Below, piece after piece: positions 19,857-29,851 of a stretch of DNA of 64,000 bases. The translations under genes were made by a program, and so were the position numbers. The notes below the pieces were generated by a model. It worked only from the letters and a program-made list of their open reading frames with translations, searched no databases and was not told the origin of the DNA. Source of the stretch: CAZSSM01 sp964609385 (lineage in GTDB: Bacteria > Planctomycetota > Planctomycetia > Isosphaerales > Isosphaeraceae); NCBI GenBank assembly GCA_964609385.1, contig CAZSSM010000038.1, positions 1-64,000 on the forward strand, given 5' to 3'. The first letter of the stretch is position 1; each line of letters starts with the position of its first letter.

Positions 19857-20339
19857 TCAGTCCTGGGCGTGCAGGTGGGCTTCGACGAACCAGAGGTGCT
19901 TGTCCAGATCGCGGGAGACCTCGGTGAACAGGTCGGCGGTGCCCTTGTCGCCGGTCTCGTCGGCCTCGTCGATGGCGTTCCGGACGGCACCTCCCAAGAC
20001 GGCCAACGCGTCGGAGAGCGCTTCGACATGCTGACGACCCGAGACCGCCGCGATCGGGTAGGCCGGCAGGGTCGTCCGCTCGGCCACGCCGTGCACCAGG
20101 CCCGGCGCCAAACCGCCTAAGGCCGTGATCCGCTCGGCGATCGTGTCGCTCAGTTGGTCCAGGGACGTGGCGATCTCGTCGAACAGCTCGTGCAGCGCGA
20201 TGAAGTGCGGCCCGCGCACGTTCCAGTGCGCATGTTTGGCCTGGAGGCGGAGGTCGATCATGTCGGCCAACCGCGCCGTCAACAGGGTCGCCATCGCCGA
20301 GCGCAACGGCTCGGGCATCGTGTTCTTGGTCGAATGCAT
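19857..20339 (-). CDS. dps: Dps-family ferritin-like protein
   Basis: 160 residues, the normal Dps length. The ferroxidase ligands sit in KHAHWNVRG (about 35-43) and in ALHELFDEI (about 48-56), the pattern of Dps dimer-interface iron sites. Dps dodecamers store iron, detoxify peroxide and may coat DNA in stress. The ATG is preceded by AGAGGAA. It is a single gene, divergent from the CHAD protein and convergent with the HAD-UbiA gene. Confidence 0.93.
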   Translation of the reverse strand: MHSTKNTMPEPLRSAMATLLTARLADMIDLRLQAKHAHWNVRGPHFIALHELFDEIATSLDQLSDTIAERITALGGLAPGLVHGVAERTTLPAYPIAAVSGRQHVEALSDALAVLGGAVRNAIDEADETGDKGTADLFTEVSRDLDKHLWFVEAHLHAQD

Positions 20340-20586
20340 TGGTTCAGTTCCTCTTCAACGGATGAGATGCGGATCGTTCAAGGTCACGACGGGTTCGTGT
20401 CCTGGACCGGCCATGAAGATCGCGAGAAGAAACGGTTGCCTCGACCGGGGGATTTTCGCATAATGTCCCGTTCCTCGACACGCGTCGAGCATTGACACAC
20501 TCCGCGCGGAGGATCCAGCGGCGGGGTGAAATTGTGGTTCTTGGAAGATCGTCCGACCACGTCTGTCGGGCCGAGAGGGTGAGCCG

Positions 20587-21651
20587 ATGGCGCATGCGCA
20601 TCGTGTGGGAGTCGAGCAATCGTGGTCGTCGAGCTTGAAGCAGACGACCGGGGACGTCTTGGAGTCGGCCCGCGACGAGCTGGGCGCCGAGGGGCCGCGC
20701 GACCCGATCGTGGTCGTCCATGAGGTCCGCAAGGCGATGAAGCGGCTCCGCGCCCTGGTCAAGCTGGCCGAGGGCGCGCTGAGCCCCAAGCGGCTCCAGT
20801 GGCTCGACCACAAGTTCCGCAAGGTCGCCCGACGACTGGCCGCCCAACGCGACCGCGACATGCTGCCCGACTGCCTCGCGACGCTCCTGAAGGATCTCCG
20901 GAGCCGCGACCACGACCTCGACGAGCCGACCAGCCTCCCCTTGGATGAAGCGACCATCCGGCCCATCGTTCGCGCCCTCAACGCCCGCCAGAGCCCGGCC
21001 GATCCGACCGACGCCGACGCCCAAGCGCGACGGAACGCCCGGCTGATCCAACGGCTCGACGCCCTGGCCGGTCAGGTCGCCCAATGGCGGTTCCGCAGCG
21101 ATAGCTGGGCCACGCTCTCCCGAGGGCTCGGCTCGATCTATCGGCGCGCCCGACAGACCGGACGCGTCCTCGAGAGCACGCCGGCCGACGACTTCTGGCA
21201 CGCCTGGCGCAAACGCGTCAAGGATCACCTCTACGTCACCCAGTGGCTCCAGCCGATCCGCCCCAAGACGCTCCAAAACCAGGCCGACGGGCTCGCCGAA
21301 CTGGCCTCGGTCCTCGGTCGCGAGCACGACCTGATCGTCCTCGACCAGTGGCTCGTCGAGGCCCGCGAGGTCGACGCCGAGACCCTCCGATCCTGGACCC
21401 TCCCCGAGCCGGACGCAACCCCAACGGACGACGAGCCGACCCGTCCGACCGACCAGCAGCTCCACGACGACTGGATCCGAGCCATCGAAGCGCTCCGGCC
21501 GGCCATCGCGACCCGACGGGCCGAACTCCAAGCCGACGCCCTCCAGCGCGGACGCGTCCTCTACGGGGAGAAGACCGGCTTCTATCTCCAACGGATGCAC
21601 GCCTACTGGCGCGCTTGGAAGAGCGAGGCCGTCGCCGTCCAGTTCCCGTGA
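20587..21651 (+). CDS. CHAD-domain protein
   Basis: 354 residues, almost entirely CHAD: helices rich in Arg, Lys and conserved His, with the opening motif VHEVRKAMKRLRAL (about 44-57) and its second-half counterpart FWHAWRKRVKDHLY (about 203-216). CHAD domains bind inorganic polyphosphate through these basic faces and can target it to granules. There is no CYTH phosphatase domain fused or adjacent, so a binding rather than hydrolytic role is more likely. A negatively charged insertion around residues 105-150 interrupts the repeat. Single gene, divergent from dps across 247 bp. Confidence 0.88.
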   Translation: MAHAHRVGVEQSWSSSLKQTTGDVLESARDELGAEGPRDPIVVVHEVRKAMKRLRALVKLAEGALSPKRLQWLDHKFRKVARRLAAQRDRDMLPDCLATLLKDLRSRDHDLDEPTSLPLDEATIRPIVRALNARQSPADPTDADAQARRNARLIQRLDALAGQVAQWRFRSDSWATLSRGLGSIYRRARQTGRVLESTPADDFWHAWRKRVKDHLYVTQWLQPIRPKTLQNQADGLAELASVLGREHDLIVLDQWLVEAREVDAETLRSWTLPEPDATPTDDEPTRPTDQQLHDDWIRAIEALRPAIATRRAELQADALQRGRVLYGEKTGFYLQRMHAYWRAWKSEAVAVQFP

Positions 21652-21839
21652 CGATCCCGGGGCGACCGGCCCGCGAAGGCCCCCGACGGCCCTCGCGATC
21701 GAGGGTGGCCATCGCGTCACAAACCCAGACGGATCGCGTTATGACTAGGGATCCGCAGTCGTCACGAGAGACGGCGCATTTACACTCGCCACCCGCCGCG
21801 TGGGATCGCCGCGCGGGCCGCAGGAAAGGATGAGATCCG

Positions 21840-22379
21840 ATGGCCGGTTCACTCGACGAGTGCCGGGACGCGGGGCGGCGTCTCATGCCGCAACTTGTCG
21901 ATCAAGTCAACGGACTGGCCCGCTCGCGATCGATGATTGCGTTCCATCGCCTGATGACCCGCCTGGGATTTCGCCTCGTGAAGAACGAGGTCTATGGTCC
22001 CCCAGGCGGTCATCAGCTCTTCTATCGCCTGGGCGACCTCGATGATTCCTTCGGGATCATCGCCCGGGCCAAGAGCCGAGGGGATGCCCGCGGTTTCCGG
22101 GAAGGTCAGCCCCATTTTTCGATCGCCGTCTTCCAAGGGGCGGGGATGGACTGGCAGGACGAGCGCGCCAAGTTCAACCGTCAAGGACAACTGGCGGCCA
22201 AGAGCATGACCACCACTGATCGGTTCAACCCGATCGATTTCCAGAGCAACCCCCAGCGGTTCGTCGTGATCATGGGCGGTCGCTACGACGGTCCCGGGGC
22301 GGATGCGTGGGCCGGCCGAACCCACTTCCCATTCCCAGACGGCTTCGACGATGCTGGCGCGGCCGACTTGCAAGCCTGA
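21840..22379 (+). CDS. Hypothetical protein
   Basis: 179 residues; no family is recognised. The ATG follows GGAAAGGATGAGATCC, a fair ribosome site, and codon third positions match the plus frame better than the overlapping minus frame. The middle contains FHRLMTRLGFRLVKNEVYGPPGGHQLF-like mixed alpha/beta sequence and a Gly-rich FVVIMGGRYDGPG segment near residue 145. There is no signal peptide or membrane helix. It stands alone between the CHAD gene and a minus-strand gene. Confidence 0.5.
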   Translation: MAGSLDECRDAGRRLMPQLVDQVNGLARSRSMIAFHRLMTRLGFRLVKNEVYGPPGGHQLFYRLGDLDDSFGIIARAKSRGDARGFREGQPHFSIAVFQGAGMDWQDERAKFNRQGQLAAKSMTTTDRFNPIDFQSNPQRFVVIMGGRYDGPGADAWAGRTHFPFPDGFDDAGAADLQA

Positions 22380-22490
22380 CGCGACGTCGACGACCCTTCG
22401 GATCCTGGAACGCCAGCGGTTCGTCACCGATCTTGAGGCTCACGGGAGAAGATCGGCGACGCGACTCACGCACGGCCTGTTTTTCGCTGA

Positions 22491-23843
22491 TCAGGAATCG
22501 CGCGGCGGGCCAGGGTATCGCAACTGTCCAAATGGCGAACTCTGTTGGCCCCGGTTGCGTGTTTCACCGCGTTGAGAGTCCCCTCGACCCTGGAGCTGGG
22601 ACTGGCGATCGCGATTCGAAAACTCTCGAATCCGTTGATCACCGCCGTTCTGTCGCGAACGCATCGCGCGTTCCAAGCGCTCGATCCGCTCGGCCAAGCC
22701 GGTTAATCGTCGCTCTAGGTCTTCGAACCGCTCGTCCATCGCCCGCTCCCTCCGCTCGACGGCCGTCCCCTGTCGCGAACGTTCGTGCCTCGTGCGGAGC
22801 TGGCGTTGGCGGATTGCCTCAGGGCGTTGACGCGACGGGTTGCCGAACGACCCGGACCGTTCGGGACGCTGTTGAGCCCGCTCCTGGAGCCGTCGGTTGG
22901 TCTCAGCGAGCCGTCGGTTCTGCTCGGCGAGCTGTTCGGCCATGGCGCGCTGTTGCTGCTCGACCATCCGTCGCTGTTCTTCAAACAACCGGCGCATCGA
23001 ATCGAGCATCGGCTCCGAGTCCGGCGCCCCGCGATCGGCACGCTCGGCCATTTCGGCGATCTGCCGTCGAGCCTCATCGATGCGCTCCTCGGCCTCCATC
23101 CGGGCCTGGTCGGCTCGACGCTCCGCCTCGACGCGGGCCTCGTCTCGCTCCACCTCCATCTGCGCCAGTCGACGGACGACCTGTTCCAACTCCGCGGTCC
23201 GTTTTCGGAGTTGAGCCTCCATCACCTCGCGTTCAGCAGCGAGCTGGTCGGCGACCTCGGCCCGCTTCCGAAGCTCGGCTTCCAGCTCTGCGAGGCGGGC
23301 TTTTGATCGGGCCGTCTGCTCGTCACGTTCGGCAACCGTACGCCTCGTCTGCTCTTCGAACGCGCGCTTCAGTTCCTCCACCTCGACGGTCCGTTCTCGG
23401 AGCTGGGCCTCTAGGGCCTGACGTCCGGCGTCGAGCTGGTCCGCGACCTGGGCTCGCTTCCGGAGTTCCGCTTGCAACTCTGCGAGTCGGCGGCGACTGT
23501 CTTGAAGGGCGACTCGATCATCGCCTCGGGCGACCAATTCTCGGAGCCGGGTCGCCACCTGTTGAGCACGGTCACGTTCCTGGCGAGACTTGGCCTGTTC
23601 CTCCGCAAACTTTGCTCTCGCCAGAGCCAATTCGTCGTCCAGGGCGGCCAACTTCTCTCGGGATTCGGCGGTCTCTTGAGCTTGGACGGCGAGCTGCTGG
23701 CGGAGTCGGGCGTTCTCTCGGGCCAACTCCTCGGCCCGGTCGTCATCCTGGGCCTGGGCATGGGCCCCGATCGCCAGGGCCAGGCTCGCCAACAGAATCG
23801 GCCCCAGGTTGACCGGGCCGGGCCGTCTTCGGATCGTCATCAT
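22491..23843 (-). CDS. Exported long coiled-coil protein
   Basis: 450 residues from the ATG at 23843. A signal peptide is visible (hydrophobic PILLASLALAIGAHAQA, cleavage near AQA-QDDD). Residues about 35-320 are almost unbroken Glu/Arg/Gln/Ala heptads. Inside, a block of about 45 residues built on AELxAELRKRAxVADQL occurs twice in tandem, so the rod grew by duplication. A second, shorter coiled coil (about 365-395) precedes a Gln/Arg/Asn-rich disordered tail. It is probably a periplasmic structural rod; no enzymatic motif is present. It is co-directional with the WD40 gene 144 bp upstream. Confidence 0.75.
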   Translation of the reverse strand: MMTIRRRPGPVNLGPILLASLALAIGAHAQAQDDDRAEELARENARLRQQLAVQAQETAESREKLAALDDELALARAKFAEEQAKSRQERDRAQQVATRLRELVARGDDRVALQDSRRRLAELQAELRKRAQVADQLDAGRQALEAQLRERTVEVEELKRAFEEQTRRTVAERDEQTARSKARLAELEAELRKRAEVADQLAAEREVMEAQLRKRTAELEQVVRRLAQMEVERDEARVEAERRADQARMEAEERIDEARRQIAEMAERADRGAPDSEPMLDSMRRLFEEQRRMVEQQQRAMAEQLAEQNRRLAETNRRLQERAQQRPERSGSFGNPSRQRPEAIRQRQLRTRHERSRQGTAVERRERAMDERFEDLERRLTGLAERIERLERAMRSRQNGGDQRIREFSNRDRQSQLQGRGDSQRGETRNRGQQSSPFGQLRYPGPPRDS

Positions 23844-23986
23844 CGTCGTCGTCTCCGGATGGGTCGGGATCGAATCGAGATGGGAAGGGATGCCTCGCGA
23901 AGGTCCCTCGAGCGTCATGCCGAGGACCGCACCCCGGGATGATTGTGACAGGATTGCTCGTCGATCGGAACACACCTCCGAGGTAC

Positions 23987-25063
23987 TTAGTTGACCTCGA
24001 AGACGGCGATCAGACCCGACTCAGTGCCTGCGGCGAAGACCGAGGCATCGGCCTGCCAGGCCAGGGCCGCCCCGGGCGATCCCAGGTCCGCCCCCGACTG
24101 GAACGATCGCGGGTGGTCCAGTTGCCAGAGGATCACGAGGCGGTCGATCTCCCCGATGCTGGCCAACGCGTTCGGGTGTTTGGGGTCGAACCCCAAGGCG
24201 ATGATCGGTCCATCATGGCCCACAGGCATCACGGGCGCCGTGCCGGCCGGGCCGTCACCGGAGGTGTCCCAGATGGCCACGCCGGCCGAGCCGTCGGTGG
24301 CCAACCAGCGACCGCTGGGGTCGAAGGCCAGGCGTCGGACCTTCATCGGATAGCCCGACATCTGGAAGTGCTCCTGATCCCGGAGGGTCCAATAGTGGAC
24401 CGTCGCGTCCTGACAGCCGGCGGCCAGGCGATCGCCCTCCGGGCTCCAGGCGATCGCCAGGATCGGACAGCCGGGTTGTTTGATGATCTGCGTCGGCTCC
24501 TCGGACTCCGACGACCAGAACACCACCCGCCCGTTGCCCGCGCTGGCCAGGGTCCGGCCATCGGGGCTCCATCGGAGGTCGGTGACGACGCCGGGTTGGT
24601 CGGGATAGATCCGAAGTTCGCCGCCGTCGGGGCTCCAGAGCCGGATCTTGCGACCGGCACTGGTGGCGACGATCGCCTCGTCATCGGACCCGATCGGCCT
24701 CCAGGCGACCCGCTCGACCCAAGTCGCCCCAGCGCGGACCTCGCCTCGGAGCCGGCCCGAGTCAGCCTCCCAGATCCGCGCTGTGCCGTCCTGGCCGGCG
24801 CTGGCCAGCAAGCTGCCGCCCGGACTCCAGGCCAGGTCCGCCGTGCCAAACCCATGTCCCTCCAGGCGATGACGGATCGCACCGTCGCGTCCGTCGAAGA
24901 GGACGATCGGCCCGGAGACCTCCGCCGAAGCGAGCAACGACCCGTCCGGCGACCAGACCAGGGCCTGCACGTAATCGTCGGTCTGGGCCGACCAGCGCGA
25001 TCGGAGCGTGCGCGTCGGCGGGGGGGACGATCCGGTCGGTCGGGCGCGGTCGGCCATCGTCAT
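23987..25063 (-). CDS. WD40-repeat protein
   Basis: 358 residues from the ATG at 25063, preceded by GGAG five bases before the codon; an ORF start 93 bp upstream has no such site. Six to seven WD40 blades are visible, each with a WSPDG or WSPEG turn and a terminal IW, FW or YW pair (for example LAWSPGGSLLASAGQDGTARIW). This forms a beta-propeller used as a docking surface. There is no signal peptide and no fused catalytic domain. Planctomycetes carry many such proteins, often linked to kinases, but none lies in this unit. Confidence 0.88.
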   Translation of the reverse strand: MTMADRARPTGSSPPPTRTLRSRWSAQTDDYVQALVWSPDGSLLASAEVSGPIVLFDGRDGAIRHRLEGHGFGTADLAWSPGGSLLASAGQDGTARIWEADSGRLRGEVRAGATWVERVAWRPIGSDDEAIVATSAGRKIRLWSPDGGELRIYPDQPGVVTDLRWSPDGRTLASAGNGRVVFWSSESEEPTQIIKQPGCPILAIAWSPEGDRLAAGCQDATVHYWTLRDQEHFQMSGYPMKVRRLAFDPSGRWLATDGSAGVAIWDTSGDGPAGTAPVMPVGHDGPIIALGFDPKHPNALASIGEIDRLVILWQLDHPRSFQSGADLGSPGAALAWQADASVFAAGTESGLIAVFEVN

Positions 25064-25397
25064 CGTTCTCCAGACAATCCCGATCGGGGCGACCGGCCCT
25101 CCCCGAGCATTGAGACCTCGGAGCGCGGGCTCGGCCATCGCATGCGATCGCTCCAAGCGTGGTGCGATCCGCGACGATCCTCCTCATCTTACGGCCTCCC
25201 GCGCCGGCGGGCATCGGTCGCGGGTCGGGATCGCGCATGGTCGCGGTCCCCGCGCTGCGGTACACTTGGCACCACACGCCGGGCACCGACGTCGGCGCCA
25301 TCAACGCAGAGCGGTCCTGGATCGGCCCGACGAGCCGACGTCCCCCGGGACCACGATGCGCCTCCCCCGGTCTTCGCCCCCCTTGACGGTACCGTCC

Positions 25398-26642
25398 ATG
25401 CATATTTTATTTGTTCACCAAAAATTCCCCGCCCAGTTCGGCCACATCGCGCGATACCTGATCCGCGAGCATGGATTTCAATGCACCTTCGTCAACGAGC
25501 GGCTGCCCCCCGAGGACGTCGCCGGGATCCGGAGGCTCCAGTACAAGCCCCAAGGCGGCGCGACCAAAGAGAACCACTACTGCACCCGCGGCTTCGAGAA
25601 CGCGGTGGCCCACACCCACGGCGTCTACGAGATCTGCAAGGCCAACGCCTGGCTCAAGCCCGACCTCATCGTCGGCCACAGCGGGTTCGGCTCGACCCTC
25701 TTCCTGAACGAACTCTACCCCAACACCCCGATCATCAACTATTTCGAATACTACTATCGGCCGCGCGACAGCGACATGGACTTCCGGCCCGAGTTCCCGA
25801 CCGCCGAGATCGACATGCTCCGCTCGCGATGCCGGAACGCCATGATCCTGCTCGACCTGCAGAACTGCCGGCTCGGCTATTGCCCGACCCGCTGGCAGCG
25901 CTCGACCCTGCCCAACGAGTACGCCGGCAAGCTCCGCGTCATCTTCGACGGCATCGATCCGGAGATCTGGCAACGTCGGAGCGGCTTCGCCCGCCAGGCC
26001 GCCGGACAGGCCATCCCGACCGACGTCCGAGTCGTCACCTACGTCAGCCGTGGCTTCGAGTCGATGCGTGGCTTCGATATCTTCATGAAGGTCGCCAAAC
26101 GCATCTACACGGCGATGCCCAACGTCTTCTTCATCGTCGTCGGCACCGATCGCGTCGCCTACGGCGGTGACCTCAAGTACATCAAAGAAAAGAGCTTTAA
26201 AGAGCACGTTCTCAATCAAGACGACTACGACATGTCTAAGTTCCTGTTCACCGGGAACGTGCCGCCCAGCCAACTCTCCGAAATCCTCTCGATGGGCAAC
26301 TTGCATATCTACTTAACGGTTCCGTTCGTGCTCTCCTGGTCGTTGTTCAATTCCTTGGCCTGTGGGGCGGTGGTGCTGGGCTCGAACACCGGGCCGGTCC
26401 GCGAGCTGATCCGGCACGAGGAGACCGGCCTGCTGGCCGACTTCTACGACCTCGATGGCCTGGCCGAGCAGGCGCTCCGCGTCCTCCGCGACCCGCCCAG
26501 CTTCCGCCACCTCGGCGAGGCCGGGATGCGGCTGATCCAGGAGAACTACACTCTGGAGCACACCCTGCCCCAAATGCTCCAGCTCTACCGCGATGCCCTC
26601 GAACCGTCGGCCGAACCGAGCACCGCCTCCGGCCAGGCCTGA
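25398..26642 (+). CDS. Glycosyltransferase family 4 (atypical nucleotide-sugar motif)
   Basis: 414 residues from the ATG at 25398, where the protein opens MHILFVHQKFPAQFGH, a typical GT-B N-terminus; the open frame upstream lacks support. The C-terminal Rossmann half has FFIVVGTDRVAYGG and a VLSWSLFNSLACGAVVLGS segment. In related GT4 proteins the Glu of the E-x7-E pair falls where Asn now stands (FNSLACG in place of the usual LEAMACG), which may alter donor use. It starts an apparent two-gene unit with the next glycosyltransferase 80 bp downstream, probably for a surface polysaccharide or glycolipid. Confidence 0.88.
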   Translation: MHILFVHQKFPAQFGHIARYLIREHGFQCTFVNERLPPEDVAGIRRLQYKPQGGATKENHYCTRGFENAVAHTHGVYEICKANAWLKPDLIVGHSGFGSTLFLNELYPNTPIINYFEYYYRPRDSDMDFRPEFPTAEIDMLRSRCRNAMILLDLQNCRLGYCPTRWQRSTLPNEYAGKLRVIFDGIDPEIWQRRSGFARQAAGQAIPTDVRVVTYVSRGFESMRGFDIFMKVAKRIYTAMPNVFFIVVGTDRVAYGGDLKYIKEKSFKEHVLNQDDYDMSKFLFTGNVPPSQLSEILSMGNLHIYLTVPFVLSWSLFNSLACGAVVLGSNTGPVRELIRHEETGLLADFYDLDGLAEQALRVLRDPPSFRHLGEAGMRLIQENYTLEHTLPQMLQLYRDALEPSAEPSTASGQA

Positions 26643-26722
26643 GACGGCCCCCACCGCATCCGAAACGAACGTCCCTGCACGGTCGGCCGACCACAAAGGC
26701 CCTCGATGATCTGAGTTCCGCC

Positions 26723-28507
26723 ATGAACACACTCACGCCGATCGATCCGGTGAGCCTCCCGATCGCCCTGCTCTACGATGACGGGGCCTACCGCGAGATG
26801 ACGACGGTCACCCCGGCCAACGAGACGCGTGGCGGCCCGCAAGGCCTGATGGGCCGTCAGGTCGCCGGCCTCGAGTTCCTCCAAGCCTTCCTGCAACATG
26901 GACGGAGCCAGAGCACCGTCGCCCTCGTGCGGGGCCAGGCATCCGAAGCGTCGTTCCGCCGCGTCTGGACGGAGCAGACCGCGAAACGTCCCGACCGCAC
27001 CTGCACCCTGGTCCCAGAGAACCGGTTCCTGGAACGGTTCCTCACCGCGCCCGAGTCGAAGGGACCGCCCGCCTCGATCCTGCACCTGCCCCAACCGCCC
27101 GAGGCTCGCCTGGCCTGGGCGCGGCGCCATCGGGCCGGCCACGCCGTCGCCCTCAGCGGCGTCACCCACACGCTCAGCTCGCTGGGCGCCGTCAGCATGC
27201 TGACCGACCTGGTCACGGCCCCCTTCGAGCCCTATGACACCCTGATCTGCACGTCTCAGGCCGTCGTCTCGATGGTCCGCGCCGTCACCGACGCCTATGC
27301 TGAGCACCTCCACGACCGCTTCGGTGGAGGTGGCACCTCGCCCGCCTTGACGCTCCGCATGGAGACGATCCCGCTGGGCGTCGACACGAATAAGTTCCGC
27401 CCAGCCACGCCCGAACAACGCCAAGAAGCCCGCAAGCTCCTGGGGATCGACCCGGACGAATTGGTCGTCCTGTTCGTCGGCCGGATCTCCTTCCACGCCA
27501 AGGCCCATCCATTCCCGATGTTCGACGGCCTGGCCCGCGCCGCCAAGACGACCGACAAGCCGGTCCGCCTGATCCTCTCGGGCTGGGTCAGCAACCAGGC
27601 GATCGCCAAGGCGTTCCAGGGCGGCGCGCAGGTCTTCGCGGCCAACATCCAGGTCCAGGTCGTCGACGGCATGAAGGCCGAGACGCGGTACGCGGTCTGG
27701 GACGCGGCCGACATCGTCGCCTCGCCCTCGGACAACATCCAAGAGACCTTCGGCTTGGTCCCGGTCGAGGCGATGGCCTGCGGCCTGCCGATCGTCGCCT
27801 CGGACTGGGACGGTTACCGCGAGACCGTCGTCGACGGCCAGACCGGCCTGCTCGTGCCCAGCCGTTCCGTGGTCGGCGCCTTGCCCGACACAACCGTCCG
27901 GCTGCTGCTTGGCGAGATCAATTACGACCATTACCTGGCCACCTGCAACCAGACCGTCGCGGTCGACTCGACGGCGACCGCCAAGGCGTTCGAGGCCTTG
28001 CTGGGCGATCCCGATCTCCGCGCGCGGCTCGGCCAGGCCGGTCGCCAACGCGCCGTCGAGCATTACGACTGGACTCGGATCATCGAACGCTACGAGCAAC
28101 TCTGGGTCGAGCAGGAGGCCGAGCGCCGTCGGATCGCCCAAGCCGACACCGCTCCATCCAAGATGAAGGCCACGATCGGCCCAGCCTGCTATCCCGTCCC
28201 GGACGTCGCCTATGCGAGCTACCCGACGGCCCAGCTCGACGGTCCCGACCGCCTCCGCGCCGCGCCCCACGCCGCCGAGCGGATCGTCTGGCTCCTGCAA
28301 CTGCCCCTGACCAGCTACGTCTCCGAGGGACGCTCCAACAACGACGACCAGATCCGCGCCCTGCTCCGACGCGCCGAGCCGGCATGCACCCTCGATGATC
28401 TCGACGACGCCTGCCGAGACGCCGGGCTCAAGCCCGCCCAAGGCCGCGCGACCGTCGCCTGGATGCTCAAGTATGGACTCCTTGAGGTCGACAGATCCGA
28501 TGCGTGA
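26723..28507 (+). CDS. Glycosyltransferase family 4 with C-terminal extension
   Basis: 594 residues, about 200 longer than a typical GT4. The donor-binding half shows VVLFVGRISFHAKAHP and the E-x7-E motif ETFGLVPVE followed by AMACGLPIVASDWDGY. After the GT fold (ending near 470) there is an extension of about 120 residues with no recognised family, rich in charged residues and ending in a helical segment. The extension could bind a partner or acceptor. It is the second gene of the unit that starts at 25398, and an ATP-grasp gene follows 216 bp downstream. Confidence 0.88.
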   Translation: MNTLTPIDPVSLPIALLYDDGAYREMTTVTPANETRGGPQGLMGRQVAGLEFLQAFLQHGRSQSTVALVRGQASEASFRRVWTEQTAKRPDRTCTLVPENRFLERFLTAPESKGPPASILHLPQPPEARLAWARRHRAGHAVALSGVTHTLSSLGAVSMLTDLVTAPFEPYDTLICTSQAVVSMVRAVTDAYAEHLHDRFGGGGTSPALTLRMETIPLGVDTNKFRPATPEQRQEARKLLGIDPDELVVLFVGRISFHAKAHPFPMFDGLARAAKTTDKPVRLILSGWVSNQAIAKAFQGGAQVFAANIQVQVVDGMKAETRYAVWDAADIVASPSDNIQETFGLVPVEAMACGLPIVASDWDGYRETVVDGQTGLLVPSRSVVGALPDTTVRLLLGEINYDHYLATCNQTVAVDSTATAKAFEALLGDPDLRARLGQAGRQRAVEHYDWTRIIERYEQLWVEQEAERRRIAQADTAPSKMKATIGPACYPVPDVAYASYPTAQLDGPDRLRAAPHAAERIVWLLQLPLTSYVSEGRSNNDDQIRALLRRAEPACTLDDLDDACRDAGLKPAQGRATVAWMLKYGLLEVDRSDA

Positions 28508-28723
28508 TCCGACCTCTCGCATTATCACAAGCGCTACTTAATTAATTCATTACAAACAAAACCTCAAAAACCCTTTATAGCCCTTCGATGATCCGACCTG
28601 TCGGATCGTCAGGGTCCCGGGGTCGCCGGCGAACAAGGGGCGGGACGGGTGTGTCGAGGAATTGGGGGCCGCTCTATGCTCCCAGATCAGATCCAACCCT
28701 CCGTCCCTAGCCGAGTCCTTCCC

Positions 28724-29515
28724 ATGAAAGACCGCCTCTGCCTGATCGGCCTCGACCCGCCCGAGAGCGACGCGATCGCCAAGCGCTTGGAGATCCCCGT
28801 GATCGCCCACCCGATGGTTCCTCGGATCGCGGTCGACGCGGGCCGGCTCCTCGTCGAGAGCCCGACCTCATCGCGTCGGCTCCCGATCTCACACCTGGTC
28901 TTCCACGGGATCTTCGACGACGACCTGGAGTTCCTGGCCGCATTGGCTCTCTGGGGCGGCCCTTGCCTGCCCTCAGCGCATGGCCTGATGGACGCGCGGT
29001 TGCGACTGCCCTGTCTGGTCCGTGCCCTGGAGCGCTCGAGGTACGCAGCGCCTCCGAGGGGCTTCGCTTCGGCCGGGATGACCATCTCGGCGAGCCACGA
29101 ACAGCCGCGTGTCGCCAAGTGGGGCAACTGGCATTGCGGCGAAAACAAGCGGAAGCTCGAGGAATCCTGGACCGCCGACCAGCCCAGCCTGATCGAGCCC
29201 TTCCTGCCCGGCCGAGCGGTCCGGATCGCCCTGATCGGTGAACACGCCTGGCAGATCCAACTGGCCGGATCGGACTGGCGCGAGTCGATCCACCACCCCG
29301 ACGCAAGGATCGTGGAGCCCGATCCGGATCTCGTTGAGGACACCCGCGCTGTGGCTCAACACCTCGGGCTCGAGGTGGCCGCCAACGACTACCTGATCGG
29401 TGACGACGGCCAAGTCCACTTGCTCGAAGCCAACCATGTGCCCAACGTCACTCGCTTCGACGAGATCCGTCGCGCTTACATCGATTACGTCGTCGCTTGG
29501 GCAGCCGGATCCTGA
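28724..29515 (+). CDS. ATP-grasp family protein
   Basis: 263 residues from the ATG at 28724. The C-terminal half has the ATP-grasp layout: LIEPFLPGRAVRIALIG for the adenine-pocket strand and a metal-binding end with LLEANHVPNVTRF, where Glu and Asn would hold the Mg ions. The N-terminal part is a small alpha/beta domain (KDRLCLIGLD). RimK-like ligases of this size join an amino acid or peptide to a carboxylate; the substrate is unknown. The place after two glycosyltransferases suggests modification of a surface polymer, which is inference. Confidence 0.65.
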   Translation: MKDRLCLIGLDPPESDAIAKRLEIPVIAHPMVPRIAVDAGRLLVESPTSSRRLPISHLVFHGIFDDDLEFLAALALWGGPCLPSAHGLMDARLRLPCLVRALERSRYAAPPRGFASAGMTISASHEQPRVAKWGNWHCGENKRKLEESWTADQPSLIEPFLPGRAVRIALIGEHAWQIQLAGSDWRESIHHPDARIVEPDPDLVEDTRAVAQHLGLEVAANDYLIGDDGQVHLLEANHVPNVTRFDEIRRAYIDYVVAWAAGS

Positions 29516-29851
29516 TCTCGTGATCAGCTCCATCGGGAACCGATCGTCGACCTTCGCTCCAGGGTGAATTACCGGACCCCCGTCGGGATCCAATGATGGC
29601 CCATCGCCCCGTCGTGACGGTTTGTGCGGGGGCCGACACTCGCGGCAAATGGCCTTCGACGGCTTGCTCAAGGGGTCGGGATCCCGCTAGGATGGCGGGC
29701 CACCTCCCCTTGACTGTTCCAGAGTCACGACAGTTCGACGTTCCCATCGGTCACGATCCGAAGCCCCAGACTCCGTCGGAATCCGATCGACGGTTGATTG
29801 GGAGGGACGTCGGTTCCAACTCAGCATTCGTCCATTTCCAGGGGTGAGTCG
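29516..29851. other. Intergenic region with a possible promoter
   Basis: 336 bp with no supported gene. A TAGGAT hexamer at 29688-29693, within the octamer GCTAGGAT, has TTGCTC 18 bases upstream (29664-29669) and could be the promoter of the PEP-CTERM protease gene that begins at 29852. Confidence 0.35.

Noticed and set aside
22307..23812. 501-codon plus-strand open frame, Pro/Arg-rich
   Set aside because: Antisense to the exported coiled-coil protein, which has a signal peptide and perfect heptads.
26585..28528. 647-codon minus-strand open frame
   Set aside because: Antisense to a clear GT4 enzyme; Gly/Arg/Asp-rich without recognisable motifs.
28590..28607. Hairpin GATCCGAC-CT-GTCGGATC as a terminator of the GT4 unit
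   Set aside because: The loop of two bases is too tight, there is no U tract, and it lies more than 80 bases past the stop.
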